A stretch of 64,000 nt of DNA from Thereva unica. Lineage: Eukaryota > Arthropoda > Insecta > Diptera > Therevidae. The notes under the pieces were generated by a model. That model was given only the letters and a program-made list of their open reading frames with translations, did not search any database and was not told the DNA's origin. Below are positions 1 through 10,257 of this stretch, piece by piece. Position numbers and translations under genes: made by a program. Location of the stretch: contig OX465281.1 in NCBI GenBank assembly GCA_949987705.1, positions 167,228,516 to 167,292,515 on the forward strand, in the 5' to 3' direction. How positions within the stretch are numbered: position 1 is the stretch's first letter; each line of letters opens with the position of its first letter.

Positions 1-2
1 CA

Positions 3-2006
3 CACCTTAAAAATACTGTCATTAGTACTGCTGATTCCATCTTAGGCAGAAGTCGTAAAGATCGGAACGACTGGTTCGATAATGAATGCAAGCTGGCAAC
101 TGAACGTAAGAATGCTGCGTACCGAGCCATGCAGCAGTCTCAGAGAACACGGGCACGCGAAGAGAACTATAAAGAGCTCAGAAAAGAAGAAAAGAGAATT
201 CACAGACGGAAGAAGGAAGCCTGGGAAAAAAATCTCGTCTGTGAGCTAGAACAGTACAGAGAACGACGGCCGCGCCAGGCGCGGGAGTTCTACCAAAGAG
301 TCCGCAGTATGACGCAATTCACACCACGTTGCACATACTGCAAGGACAAAGAAGGTAATCTGATCACCGATCCTAAAGGCATCTTGGAGCGATGGGAAGA
401 GCACTTTCATGAATTGCTAAATGGCGAGCTAACTGAGGATTCGGAGGCTCCACCAATATCTGATGACAATGCTATGCTGCCGCCACCAAGCATAGAAGAA
501 GTTAGCAGAGCCATCAGCCGGCTCAAAAACAACAAGGCCTCGGGTGCAGACGGCATCGCAGCGGAGCTGGTTAAATATGGTGGGCCTACATTACACCAAG
601 CGATTCATGAACTAATTGTGCAAGTATGGGAGCAGGAAGTGATGCCAGAAGACTGGAGAAAAGGCATCCTCTGTCCGGTACACAAAAAAGGAGATATCAC
701 AGCGTGCACTAATTATCGCGGTATAACGTTGTTGAGTACCGTGTATAAGATATTCTCCGCTATCCTACAAAACAGGATGGCCCCATACGCCAGAAACATC
801 ATAGGCCATTACCAGTGTGGCTTCAGCCCAGGCAAATCAACGACTGATCAGATTTTCACCTTGAGGCAGGCTATGGAAAAATGTCTAGAGTTTCAAAACT
901 CAATTCAACACCTCTTCATAGACTTTAAAGCCGCCTATGATAGCATAGCCAGGGTAGAACTCTACAAAGCCATGAGAGAATTCGGCATCCCCAACAAACT
1001 GACAAGACTATGTAGGTTGACCATGATCAATGTGTCAAGCCAAGTAAAGGTATCCGGAACACTGTCCAGACCAATCAACATCTATAATGGACTCCGACAA
1101 GGGGACGGTCTGGCCTGCCTCCTTTTCAACCTGGCGTTGGAGAAAGTGATCCGCGATTCGGGCGTGACATCAAGGGGTACAATCCTCCACAAGTCCACCC
1201 AACTACTGGCTTACGCAGACGACATTGACATCATTGGAAGAACAACAACAGCTGTACAAGAAGCTTTCACTCAGATTGAGCAAGCGGCAGGAAATCTGGG
1301 ACTGCACATTAACGAAAGCAAAACAAAGTACATGGTGGCCTCGTCTGGAAGAACACCTAACATTGGTCCCACAATCAAGGTAGCGGAACACGAATTTGAC
1401 GTGGTAAAATCATTTACCTACCTTGGGTCAATAGTAGCAGCCGACAATAGCATGGAACCAGAAATACGCGCACGACTGCTAAAAGCCAACAAAGCCTACT
1501 ATAGTCTGTCAAGGCTCTTCAAATCCAAATATCTAACCATAACGTCTAAACTTTTACTATATAAGACGATGGTCTTACCCGTTCTCACATATGCATCCGA
1601 AACGTGGGTGCTTAGCAAAAAGCACTCAAACCTCTTGGGCGTGTTTGAGAGGAAAATACTTCGGAGGATTGTTGGCCCCGTATGTGAGGAAGGACGATTC
1701 CGGAGACTCTACAATGACGAGATCTACGAGCGCTATCGCGACATAGATGTTGTGAAGAAAATAAAGCTCGGTAGGCTCCGGTGGGCAGGGCATCTAGCTC
1801 GTATGAGTGAAGATGAGCCTGCTCGTAAAGTTCTCTGCGGTAAGACCTATGGGGTGCGACAGCGAGGGAGGCCCAACCTTCGCTGGAAGGATGGCGTGGA
1901 CCAGGACGCTCAGAGTTTAGGGATGCCAAACTGGATGACATCGGCTCAGAATCGGGACCGGTGGAGAGAACAGTTGCGCGAGGCCAGGACCGGATCCCGG
2001 TTGTAG
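3..2006 (+). CDS. RTE-like non-LTR retrotransposon reverse transcriptase, 5' end outside window
   Basis: The frame is open from the left edge of the window; the first ATG, at 129, is probably internal because the upstream codons match the usual endonuclease-RT linker (NDWFDNEC at about 80-105). Reverse transcriptase motifs follow in order: GADGIAAELVKYGG (about 545), IDFKAAYDS (about 920), GLRQGDGLACLLFNLALEK (about 1090) and the catalytic YADD near 1213. The C-terminal tail ends with the RWAGHLARM and RGRPNLRW motifs common in arthropod endonuclease-RT elements. There is no frameshift or internal stop, so this copy is fairly recent. The 3' end is a short AAG-type tail at about 2011-2023. The endonuclease lies outside the window. 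RTE-like is the best clade guess; the element type is certain, the clade is not. Confidence 0.88.
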   Translation, partial: HLKNTVISTADSILGRSRKDRNDWFDNECKLATERKNAAYRAMQQSQRTRAREENYKELRKEEKRIHRRKKEAWEKNLVCELEQYRERRPRQAREFYQRVRSMTQFTPRCTYCKDKEGNLITDPKGILERWEEHFHELLNGELTEDSEAPPISDDNAMLPPPSIEEVSRAISRLKNNKASGADGIAAELVKYGGPTLHQAIHELIVQVWEQEVMPEDWRKGILCPVHKKGDITACTNYRGITLLSTVYKIFSAILQNRMAPYARNIIGHYQCGFSPGKSTTDQIFTLRQAMEKCLEFQNSIQHLFIDFKAAYDSIARVELYKAMREFGIPNKLTRLCRLTMINVSSQVKVSGTLSRPINIYNGLRQGDGLACLLFNLALEKVIRDSGVTSRGTILHKSTQLLAYADDIDIIGRTTTAVQEAFTQIEQAAGNLGLHINESKTKYMVASSGRTPNIGPTIKVAEHEFDVVKSFTYLGSIVAADNSMEPEIRARLLKANKAYYSLSRLFKSKYLTITSKLLLYKTMVLPVLTYASETWVLSKKHSNLLGVFERKILRRIVGPVCEEGRFRRLYNDEIYERYRDIDVVKKIKLGRLRWAGHLARMSEDEPARKVLCGKTYGVRQRGRPNLRWKDGVDQDAQSLGMPNWMTSAQNRDRWREQLREARTGSRL

Positions 2007-2010
2007 AGCC

Positions 2011-2023
2011 GTTAAAGAAGAAG
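2011..2023 (+). repeat. 3' tail of the RTE-like element
   Basis: After the stop codon and a few bases the sequence runs into AAAGAAGAAGAA, a short simple repeat like those ending many RTE-type elements. The next bases already belong to the Helentron reading frame, so this marks the insertion junction. Confidence 0.6.
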
Positions 2024-3579
2024 AAATTTGTCAAATTGTCAACAATAAGCAAAACAATCCAAACACTCTGTCTCCCAACTGGGTGCCGGTGTATAAGAAA
2101 ATAGTGAACATTACACTGACGAAAACTGTGAAATGCAAACGAAAGCAGTTTCCTTGCGTTCCTGCTTGTGCTATTACCATTCACAAGTCGCAAGGTGGGA
2201 CGTTTACTGTTATTTTTTTAAATACTCCTCGGAGCAACCACAATAGTTGGTGTACGTGGCGCTGAGTCGGGTAACGAATATAGACGGCTTGCACATCATC
2301 ACGGAAAAAGATGCGCCTTTTATCTTCAAACACGGACGGGATGGGAACGACTCACAGACTACGCGAGATGTCCGTAACGAATACATTCGACTCTGTGGAC
2401 ACGCCCTTCAAACAATCACTTCGAAAGCAGTGAAATTTTGTGATGACGGTAACAACGCTGGGCAAACTGTAGTGACAAACTTTAATGTTCAGAGTTTGTC
2501 TGCGCATTTCGCCGATATTGAAACGGATCCCGTGACACCAAGATCGGATTCTTTGGTATTGACTGAAACGTGGATACGTGACAATTTTGATCCAGTTCCA
2601 ATCAATAATTATGAATGCATAACCAGGCAGAATAATCGATCGGATTCTGATACAAACGCAGCTGGTGGAGTGGCAATCTATCGAAAATTAACATCAGCAT
2701 CCACGGCCAAAGCTCTCCACGTTGAATTGTCGGACACAACTCGTCTCATCAGAAACACAGGCGAGGTCTGCTTGGCTGAAATTACATGCTTCACTGCTGA
2801 TACAACGTTTAAAATTGTACTTGGCGCAGTGTATATTCATCCTGGAGCAAGTGTCTCAAACATTAGTGTATTGCTGCACCAAGCACTCTTTCCGTACGTG
2901 CATAACAGGCAGTATGTGCATCCGATCATGCAAGTTGATACCAATGTACCAATTCTTCTTTGTGGCACAAACTTGAAAAATGATACATTCCTCAAATTCA
3001 TGAAGGATATGTACAATCTCGAATGCACATCAGGGAGCGTCCAAGTAATACGTAACGCATTTGGGGGGGGGGAGGGGGTTTGTAAAACGTTACGATGCGT
3101 TACAAGGGCGGGGGGGGGGTTCGAACAACGCGTTACGTAACATTGTTTTTTTATTTAAATAAAAAAATAGGGCATTCAAATCTCCCAACTTAGCAACCCT
3201 TTTCGTTTGTGTTTTACGGGTAATCGCGATTAAAACAATAAATAAGCTATTTTAGCGGCTTTCTGGTACTTTGCGTCATATAATTGTCACTTTCAGGTAA
3301 AAGTGTTGGGTGTTACGTAACGTTTAGGGAGGGGGGGGGGTACAGAAAAACGTTACGGCGCGTTACAGGGGGGAGGGGGGGGGGTCAAAAATTTTCAAAA
3401 ATTGCGTTACGTAATACTTGAACGCCCCCTCAGATGTTACTAAGTCAACAACGCTGAGAGGAACAACCCTCGATTTGACTTTTTCAATGCACATTACACT
3501 TGAAACACTCCCATTCATTTCATACTTTTCCTATCATCGACCTATCCTTAACAGAATAACACAGATTGCAAGAAGTTAA
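2023..3579 (+). pseudogene. Helentron (Helitron2) Rep/helicase C-terminus with fused endonuclease, disrupted
   Basis: Two domains are readable. From 2023 to about 2240 comes the end of a PIF1-type helicase: FPCVPACAITIHKSQGG is motif V, and VYVALSRVTNIDGL (from about 2248, shifted frame) is motif VI. From about 2480 comes an endonuclease/exonuclease/phosphatase-like domain: FNVQSLSAHF, LVLTETWI, GGVAIYR, and after an interruption TTLRGTTLDLTFS and YFSYHRPI, ending at TAA 3577-3579. PIF1 helicase fused to an AP-type endonuclease is the known layout of Helentrons. Breaks: 5' part missing at the RTE-like insertion, a frameshift at about 2235-2247, and a 397-bp MITE at 3033-3429. Rep and the N-terminal helicase are absent. 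Confidence 0.82.
3033..3429. mobile_element. 397-bp G-rich MITE inside the Helentron endonuclease
   Basis: The ends form terminal inverted repeats of about 27 bp with three mismatches: GGGAGCGTCCAAGTAATACG on the left, GGGGGCGTTCAAGTATTACG read inward from the right. The flanking triplets TCA (3030-3032 and 3430-3432) are the target-site duplication. Removing the element with one TCA joins the endonuclease frame without a shift, which fixes the borders. Inside are poly-G runs next to repeated GTAACGC blocks on both arms. There is no coding capacity. The superfamily is unassigned; 3-bp duplications occur in PIF/Harbinger, but usually as TWA. Confidence 0.8.
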
Positions 3580-4306
3580 ATATCAGGCATGTATAAAAGC
3601 TGTAAATGAATTTGTTACTACACATTGTTACTTGTAAATAATCTGTTCATTAAAGTTATAAACATATTTGAACTCATTAGTGCAAATAAAAGCTAATTTA
3701 TCAATCAAAATGAATATTTCATTTCACTCCTTTTTGTATCCATACAAAATAATGATAATTTAATATAAATGATTCAATTTTATTCATAAAAGTATGCAAT
3801 CATTTCATCAATGTTTTCTCATGACGTCACGTTAAACTATCGTCCGTAAACCCTCTTTACAGACAACAAATTTTTTGACGAAACTGGCCGAAACCGTATT
3901 CTCTATTACAATAGCCCTAACTATAATGATCTTAAGACATCATAAGATTCTTGGTCAAATTCTCTTAAGACTGGTTAATTATCTGTCAAATCTTAAGCTA
4001 AGCTATAATAGCCTTAAGACGTTTTGACATTTGTAAAAGGTAAACAAATCGAGCCTGGGAAAGCGTTCAATAAATTAAAAAATGGAAATTAACAATAGTT
4101 TTAATGAAGAACTGATTGAATTAGTTCAAAACTGTTTTTTTATTGTCTCTATTTATTTTTCTTACACAACACGATCTAAGTTTTTTTTTCACATCTTCTA
4201 CCAATTTCACTAATAACGCCAAATTATTCATTTTGCAAAAAAACGTTTTCTGCAACTAGAAACACTAAAGAAAATTACACTTTTCTTATGATTGCTTAAA
4301 GGTACC
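3580..4306. other. Helentron 3' flank and AT-rich non-coding DNA
   Basis: No credible gene. The first 100 bases or so are probably the Helentron 3' untranslated end. At about 3920-4015 there are inverted copies of a CTTAAGAC/GTCTTAAG motif, suggesting another degraded foldback. An ATG at 4082 opens a short frame faintly like the start of a MADF protein, but it decays at once. Confidence 0.4.
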
Positions 4307-5199
4307 TTTACATTATATGACTTGTCATATGACTTTACTGTCAATGAAGTCAAACCTAACAATGACATTTGTTTTTGACATGACATACGACATTCTGTCA
4401 AATTTTGTTTTGAATATTCTCTGTTTTGACTTGATTTATCATATGATTTTTCTATCAAAATTACAAGTTGATAATCTATCTTGCGTCGTATTGTGTTCAC
4501 AGTTAATTTTGACAAGTCATAACAGAAATATTCAAAGCAAATTTTGACAGATAGTCGTATGACATGTCAAAAACAAATGTCATTTGACATTTTATGTTAG
4601 CTTTGACTTTATTGACAGTAAAGTCATATGACAAGTCATATAGGGTGTGTTTCTTTATTCATTCCGTAGAAGGAATAGGCAGAAAATGCGTTTCTTTATT
4701 CATTCCTAAGTTTCGAATTGACACATGAAGCGTTTCTTTATTCATTCGGAATATTCGGAATGTATTCTTTTTAAACTACCTCTTGAGGTGGAACACTTTT
4801 AGAATAAAGGGAATTAACCTTACTAATATAACATAATATAAATATATTACTGTCATAATTGTGTCATTTGGCAAGAAAGCGGCAGCCATGGCCCTTATTT
4901 ATTTGTTATCATTTTTAAAAGTATTTCTAATAATAATAATAATTTCAGATATGGATAATAATAATTTCAAATAGGCCCCAGGAGACATCAAATGTCTAAT
5001 CTTATTATAGTTTACATATAGGTCCCACAATATTTTTAAAATACACAACTCCTTCGAATAAATCACAATTTTTCTTCAATTTGTTTACTGTCATTCCCGG
5101 TGCGTTTCTTTATTCATTCTATTCCGAATATTCCATCAAGTATTCTTTTCATTCTATTCCTTCTATGGAATGAGTAAAGAAACACACCCATAATGTAAA
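4307..5199. mobile_element. Foldback MITE, right arm split by a second element
   Basis: The left arm begins TTTACATTATATGACTTGTC at 4307 and is mirrored around a centre near 4480 by a right arm whose outer part reads GTCATATAATGTAAA once the insertion at 4643-5189 is set aside. The arms are over 120 bp long, rich in TGACA/TGTCA words, and have no coding capacity. The outer target-site duplication is not clear. Its right end abuts the last readable codons of the Mag-like integrase at about 5200. Confidence 0.68.
4643..5189. mobile_element. TIR element (GGGTGTGTTTCTTTA ends) nested in the foldback MITE
   Basis: The ends are inverted repeats GGGTGTGTTTCTTTATTCAT and, from the right, GGGTGTGTTTCTTTACTCAT, continuing with CC(A/G)TAGAAGGAATAG. 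Short forms of the motif (GCGTTTCTTTATTCATT) recur internally at about 4690, 4728 and 5102. TA on both sides fits a dinucleotide duplication as in Tc1/mariner elements. Comparison with the left arm of the host MITE shows the empty site. No transposase is present. Confidence 0.72.
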
Positions 5200-8100
5200 T
5201 ATTTGAGGGTAAAGTGTTTTGGAAGAAGGAATATAGAGTTTGAAGAATGATGCATTTCGGATGATTCTTTTCTCATGTCTAGTTGCATGAATTTGGTTGT
5301 TGACAATCTTTTCTATCTGGTACGGAACTGGGTCATATAATGGTGTAAAAGAATTAAACTTTCTCTGTTTACAAAGTACCTTATCTCCTCTTTTAAATTT
5401 ATGCTCTATGACTCTTCTTTTCTTGTTGGCTTGTTCGTTTTGCTTTCTCCTGTTGTTTGTATCTGTTGCACTATCATATCTTGGCATCTTGCTTTTCTTC
5501 TTTATTGACGGCAGTAGTGTGTTTATTTCTCTTTTGAAAACTAATTCATATGGAGATCTTTTTGTTGTGTTATGTGGAACGCTTCTATAGTTTATTAGGA
5601 ACTCGAACAGTTGCTGATCAAATTTGTTGGTTTCTAGTACTGAGCATAAAACAGATTTTTTTAGTGTTTTTACAAATCGTTCTGCCATGCCATTAGCTTC
5701 TGGCCATAAAGGGGTTATAGCGCAGTGTTTGATGTTTAAATTACTTAGATATCCTTTGAATTCTTGCCCATTGAATGGTGGTCCATTATCGGATTTGATG
5801 TTTTCTGGTATCCCAAATAATGAAAATGTTCGGCTAAGAATCGGCTCAATTTGTTTAAAGCTTGTGGAAGATGTAACCTCGACTATAGGAAATTTAGAGT
5901 ATTCATCAATAATTAAAAATAAATACTTATTGTTTGGAAACGGTCCAGCAAAATCTATATCTATGCTTTAGAACGGATGTTTTGGACTCGATGGCGTTGT
6001 TATCGGACAGCGTTGTTTGTTTGGTGTTACTGATTGACATGCAAGACAGCTACGGACATATTTCTCTACTATTTTATTCATGTTCGGGAACCATACTTTT
6101 TGACGAAGGAGTTGTTTTGTTTTCTCAATTCCCAAATGTCCATAATGAGCTACTTGAATGGCTTCTTCAATAAGACTAGTTGGTAGTATTATTCTGTTTG
6201 TTCTGAGTACAATATCTTTACACGTTGTTATCTCAGTGTTGATTTTATGATACGGTTTTAACTCTTCTTTCGACCATAATCTATTGTCGTTCAAAGCTTT
6301 CTTTAATAATTGAAGACCCTCGGGGAAAAACCAACTTAGTCCACTTTTTCAGAGAATTCAGCTCCATTTATTAGCTGCTAAGGTGTACTAAAATTCAAGG
6401 TATTAACTATGGGGAAAAACCAACGTAGTCCTGACAAAATGAACGGGCAATAATAAAAGGTTCGGGGAAGAACCAACGTAGTCCTGACAAAATGAACGGG
6501 CAATAATAAAAGGTTCGGGGAAGAACCAACTGAGTCCATGAATCAATGAGGGAAAAAACTTGTATTTTTTGGAATTTTATTTTTTGGACTAAGTTGGTTT
6601 TTCCCCGAGGGTCTTCAATTGGAGAATAACATCTGATCTAGCTTCTTTTGCAATTTTTTCTACTGATAAAGCTTTTGGAACTGAGTTGAGAAGAACAAAA
6701 TTAACATGAGCTTCTATTTTCAAGTCATGCATTTCACTAGTTACAGATTCCATCGGGTGTCTCGAGATATAATCAGAGGGGTTGCTGGTTGCTGCTTCCT
6801 TTTTGATGGACTGTGTTGAACTGATACTCGTAGACATAATCTCTCGATGCGAGCATTAGGTGATGATCTTGCGTTGTTTAGTATATTTACTAACGGTTTG
6901 TGATCAGAGTGTAATGTGAAAATTCATCCATATAAATATAGATGGAAGTGTTGTATGGCCCATACGGCTGCTAATGTTTCTTTTTCAATTTGACTGTACC
7001 TCTGTTCTACGTTTGTTAACGTTCTACTTGCATAAGCGATAATGTTTTCTTTGTTGTCATGCTTTTGTGCTAAAATGGCTCCAAGTCCAGTCGGACCGGC
7101 GTCGACGTATAAATGTGTTTGTTTGTTGACATCGAAGTATGCAAGCCTCTTTGCGTTTCCTAGTTGATCTTTTAATTGTTGAAATACACTTTCATGTTGA
7201 TCTGTCCATTTCCATTTGTTTTCTTTCAATGTTATTAATTCTCTTAGCATTTCAGTATTTTGAGATAGATTTGGCATAAATCTGCCAACATAATTTAACA
7301 TGCCTAGGAAACTCCGAACATCTTTGATGTTTTCAGGAGGTGACATTGCCTGAATGCATTCTATTTTTTTTGGATCTGGCTGAATCCCTTCATCAGACAA
7401 TACATATCCGAAAAATGATATCTTTTTAGTGTTAAAAATATACTTTTGTTTGTTTATTGTAAGGCCACTTTTTGATAATCTATTCAAAACTTCAGTTAAT
7501 GCTTTGTCATGCGTCTGTTGGTCTTGCCCGAAAATTAGTTTGTCATCACTGATGTTAATTGTTCCTTCTATATTGATCAAGACTTGTCGGATTGTGTTTT
7601 GGAAAATCTCTGCTGCTGAGTTGATGCCAAAATTGAGACGTTTGTATCTAAACAATCCTATGTGTGTTGAAAAAACTGTTATGTATCTTGATTGTTCATG
7701 TAAAACTAGTTGATGATACCCTTCTCGCAAGTCTATTTTTGAAAATACTTTTGCTCCGTTCAGCTTTGTTAGTATGTCATCTATTGTTGGTGTTGGATGT
7801 CTTTCCCTCTTGATAGTTTTGTTAGGTTGCCTCATGTCCACGCAAATTCTAATTTTACTGGGATCTCGCGGTTTAGGTACGATTACTATCGGTGATACCC
7901 ACGGTGTTGGACCAGTAGCTTTCTCTATGATACCCGCCTGTAGAAGTCTATTTATTTCCTGTTCGACGGTAGGACGTAAGTGTATCGGTATCCTTCTGTG
8001 TTTCAGAGCGACTGGCTGTACTGTTTCATCTATGTGAAGCTTTATTTTATAATCCTTCAACCTTCCAACTCCGGTGTAGAGCTCCTGGAATTGTTTCAAC

Positions 8101-8402
8101 AAATGGTCTGTTACAGCTTTATTTTGAAAAGTTACATGTACTAGTTCTAGTTTTCTTGAAGTTCCATAACTTAGTAGCGGCTCTCCTTTTCCTTCTACTA
8201 CATATATCAGTGCTGATGTTATTTTGTCTTTATACCTTAATTTACTCCAGAACTTGCCAACTACTTCGAGCTTCTCATCTGAATTGTAAGGAAATATGTT
8301 TGTTGTAGCGAACTCCATGTTTGAATGTTTTCCTTTAAATATCGTTTTAAATACACTTTTGTTAATTACGTTTACGGATGAACCGGTGTCAATGACAAAA
8401 TT
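5200..8402 (-). pseudogene. Mag-like pol: protease, RT, RNase H, integrase (broken)
   Basis: Reading from the high coordinates: protease DTGSS at about 8370; RT with FSKIDLREGYHQ (about 7740) and an ISDD in place of the usual YxDD (about 7555); connection FLGMLNYVGRFMPN; RNase H LYVDAGPTGLGAIL (about 7110). An in-frame TGA at about 6924 interrupts RNase H just after HLYLYG. Integrase zinc-binding region HYGHLGIEKT (about 6150) with CLACQ, then an in-frame TAA at 5968 before IDIDFAGPF, then SDNGPPFNG and the catalytic glutamate in PEANGMAERF (about 5690). A MITE at 6312-6616 separates RNase H from integrase. The copy is dead; the family assignment is firm. Confidence 0.85.
6312..6616. mobile_element. 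305-bp TIR element with internal tandem repeats
   Basis: Perfect inverted repeats of about 32 bp begin GAAGACCCTCGGGGAAAAAC at both ends. AATT flanks both sides (6308-6311 and 6617-6620) as a 4-bp duplication, and removing the element with one AATT leaves the pol frame continuous. Inside, a unit of about 53 bp is tandemly repeated (copies starting near 6421 and 6474, remnant near 6527), each carrying a variant of the terminal GGGGAA-AACCAAC-TAGTCC motif. No coding capacity. The superfamily is unknown. Confidence 0.83.
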
Positions 8403-8409
8403 AACGTAT

Positions 8410-9493
8410 TTATCGTTTTATACGTATTTTCACTTTTGGTATTTTATCGTCTGACTCAATGTTCATTTTTGTTGTGTTTATAACCATCCGCTCTTCCACT
8501 TTATAAGAAAATTCTGCACTTTCGCTGCTTGACTTTAATCTGTGTTTGTTGATGGTGTTGGTGTGTCGAACCGTGCTTCTGTTACTTTGTTTGCTTTTGC
8601 TTCTGTTTCCGCTGTCACTACTTCTGTTTCCATTGCCGCTCAGACAAATTTTAGCGAAATGTCCTTGTTTTCCACATTTGTGGCATATCCGTTTGTAAGC
8701 AGGACAAGTTGTTAAGCCTTTAGAATGCCATTTACCACCGCAGTTCTTGCATTCGCGAATATTTGTGTTCGCTGTTGTTACTGCATTGTTATTGTTACGC
8801 TCAGATCTGTTGTTGTTGTTAATTCTGTTTTTGCAGCAATTGTAATCGCTTCCATTGCTGTTGTTGTAACAATTGTTATCGCTTCTGTTGTTGTTGTTGT
8901 TGTATCTGTGGTTACTTCTCCTATTGTTTCTATTTTGTAGCCACTGTATATTTTCATCTTGACCTTGCAATACTTGTAGTTGATGTGTTGTTGATTCTAT
9001 GGACCTGCCTCTTGCTAAAAGATCGTCTAGAGTTGGTTGGTCATTCAACCCATATTTGCGTAACTCTTGATAACTCGTATTCATAATTATTTGGAGTTTG
9101 ATTTCTTTATTTGCATCATGAAAATTGCAAAGTTTTGCCTGTTTTAATAAGCGAGCATAAAATTGGTCGACAGTTTCCGTATCCGATTGTTTTGCTCGAC
9201 GAAATTTATATGTTTCGAAATCTATGTTTACTTTTGGGACAAAATAACTTTTTAATTTTCTCTTTGCTACATTATAGGGGTTAGGATTTGTGTTAGGAAT
9301 CTGGAAGAGATCTGTAAATATCATGAACTTCCTCACCTGCAAAGTGTAGTAGCAGCGCTAGCTGTCTGTGTTCATTTTTTATGTCCATTCCCACCAGGTA
9401 ATTGTCAAAGCGCTCAATCCAGTTTTCCCATCTGGTTCCAAGGCCTCCGGTGTCTTCAAGCACGTTAAATTTTGGAAATGTTAGCGTCTCCAT
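8410..9493 (-). pseudogene. Mag-like gag polyprotein with zinc knuckles
   Basis: The start METLTFPKFNVLED at 9493 fits the gag N-terminus of this lineage. The frame changes near 9300, after HDIYRSL, and continues to 8410. The capsid-like part (FETYKFRRAKQSDTETVDQF) is followed by a long Asn-rich stretch (about 8960-8770) and two Cys/His clusters: CKNCGGKWHSKGLTTCP and CHKCGKQGHFAKIC (about 8750-8650), the second a canonical CCHC knuckle for nucleic-acid binding. The stop lies just before the protease frame, which is in another register. A frameshift inside the capsid region makes this copy non-functional. Confidence 0.82.
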
Positions 9494-9590
9494 TTCCTCA
9501 CTTGTTCTTTTTTTTCAGGTCTTTTCTTAACCTCAAAAAAAAATTTCACTACAAAATATTGTTGACTTTTGTTTCCTTTTCTTTTTTTTT

Positions 9591-9605
9591 CAATCCTCGT
9601 CGCCA
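9591..9605 (-). other. Primer binding site of the Mag-like element
   Basis: On the minus strand TGGCGACGAGGATTG lies three bases inside the LTR end, where the tRNA primer anneals in Ty3/Gypsy elements. The exact tRNA cannot be named from sequence alone. Confidence 0.6.
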
Positions 9606-9608
9606 GTT

Positions 9609-9837
9609 TGTGATGGTTCACGGTGGTAAGGGCTGTTTGTTATGCAGATGGTTAAATTAAATAATCAATAAACTTATTTTTAATCAAGAACGTGGTGTTT
9701 TATTTCACAACCATTTTACAGTAGTTTCACAACAACAATGAATGTTGCCGACCTTAAAGTCTAGCTGTCTTCTTCTTACTGGTGAAAGTGGCGTTGCCAT
9801 GTATATAAAAGAATACTGGTAATATTGGAATATTACA
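9609..9837 (-). repeat. 5' LTR of the Mag-like element (about 229 bp)
   Basis: On the minus strand it begins TGTAATATTCC and ends CCATCACA, i.e. TG...CA. It holds a TATA-like TTTTATATA (about 9810) and an AATAAA (about 9694), as expected of a promoter/poly(A) LTR. No second copy is in the window, so the borders rest on the TG/CA rule and the primer site. Confidence 0.6.
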
Positions 9838-10257
9838 GTGACGGGTAGGTTTTTACGGTGGAAGGTTGTCAGCCTGCCGCCCAACCCCCAACCTGGAGGA
9901 CCAGTCCGGTATGTGCTTCGCTTTGAGGCACGAAACCCTCGCCTTTCACCCTCCTCAGTCTGTTCCTCTGCATCCAGGGGACGCCCGATGTAAAATCTAC
10001 ATCTTCGTGGGGGTTGAGGTAGGATTCGGTAGCATATCGGAAAATCTAGATCGTGAAGACCTTAGCTCGCAGGTGGCGTTACCCAGGATTTATCTCTTTG
10101 ATGTAATGGCACCATCAAAGGTCCCTGAGGCCGTTGTTACCATTTGACCCCCATTGTGTTTTGGATTGTAATAAATAAGCTTTTGTGTGAATATTTAAAA
10201 AGTGTATTCCTTAATATAATCCTACGAATCCGTTAAGCCGTAAAAACGTAACAATAT
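9838..10257. other. Probable non-LTR retrotransposon 3' UTR remnant
   Basis: This GC-richer stretch (CCAACCTGGAGGACCAGTCC and onward to about 10150) reads like the 3' untranslated tail of a LINE and then returns to AT-rich DNA. A frame of about 93 codons here has no recognisable domain and no good ATG, so I do not call it a gene. The errantivirus-like element inserted at the ATAT at 10254-10257. Confidence 0.35.

Larger units (their letters stand above)
5200..9837 (-). mobile_element. Mag-like Ty3/Gypsy LTR retrotransposon, degraded, 3' LTR absent
   Basis: Read on the minus strand it runs LTR (9609-9837), primer binding site, gag (9493-8410), protease-RT-RNase H-integrase (8400-5200). The integrase C-terminus stops at the foldback MITE, and I found no matching 3' LTR beyond it, so the 3' end is lost. 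RT resembles the K02A2.6-like proteins of the Mag lineage. Breaks include a gag frameshift near 9300, stops in RNase H and integrase, a frame change near 6850 and a 305-bp insertion. Confidence 0.85.

Noticed and set aside
1612..2193. 193-codon minus-strand frame
   Set aside because: Lies antisense to the RTE-like RT and crosses the element junction; no domain.
4082..4260. Possible MADF gene start
   Set aside because: Only about 15 plausible residues before the frame turns into AT-rich noise.
3580..4306. 3' LTR of the Mag-like element on the far side of the foldback
   Set aside because: No sequence similar to the LTR at 9609-9837 was found there.
8725..8940. Val-rich plus-strand frame
   Set aside because: Antisense of the Asn-rich part of the Mag-like gag.
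9866..10147. 93-codon frame beside the errantivirus
   Set aside because: No ATG, no domain, composition of a LINE 3' UTR.
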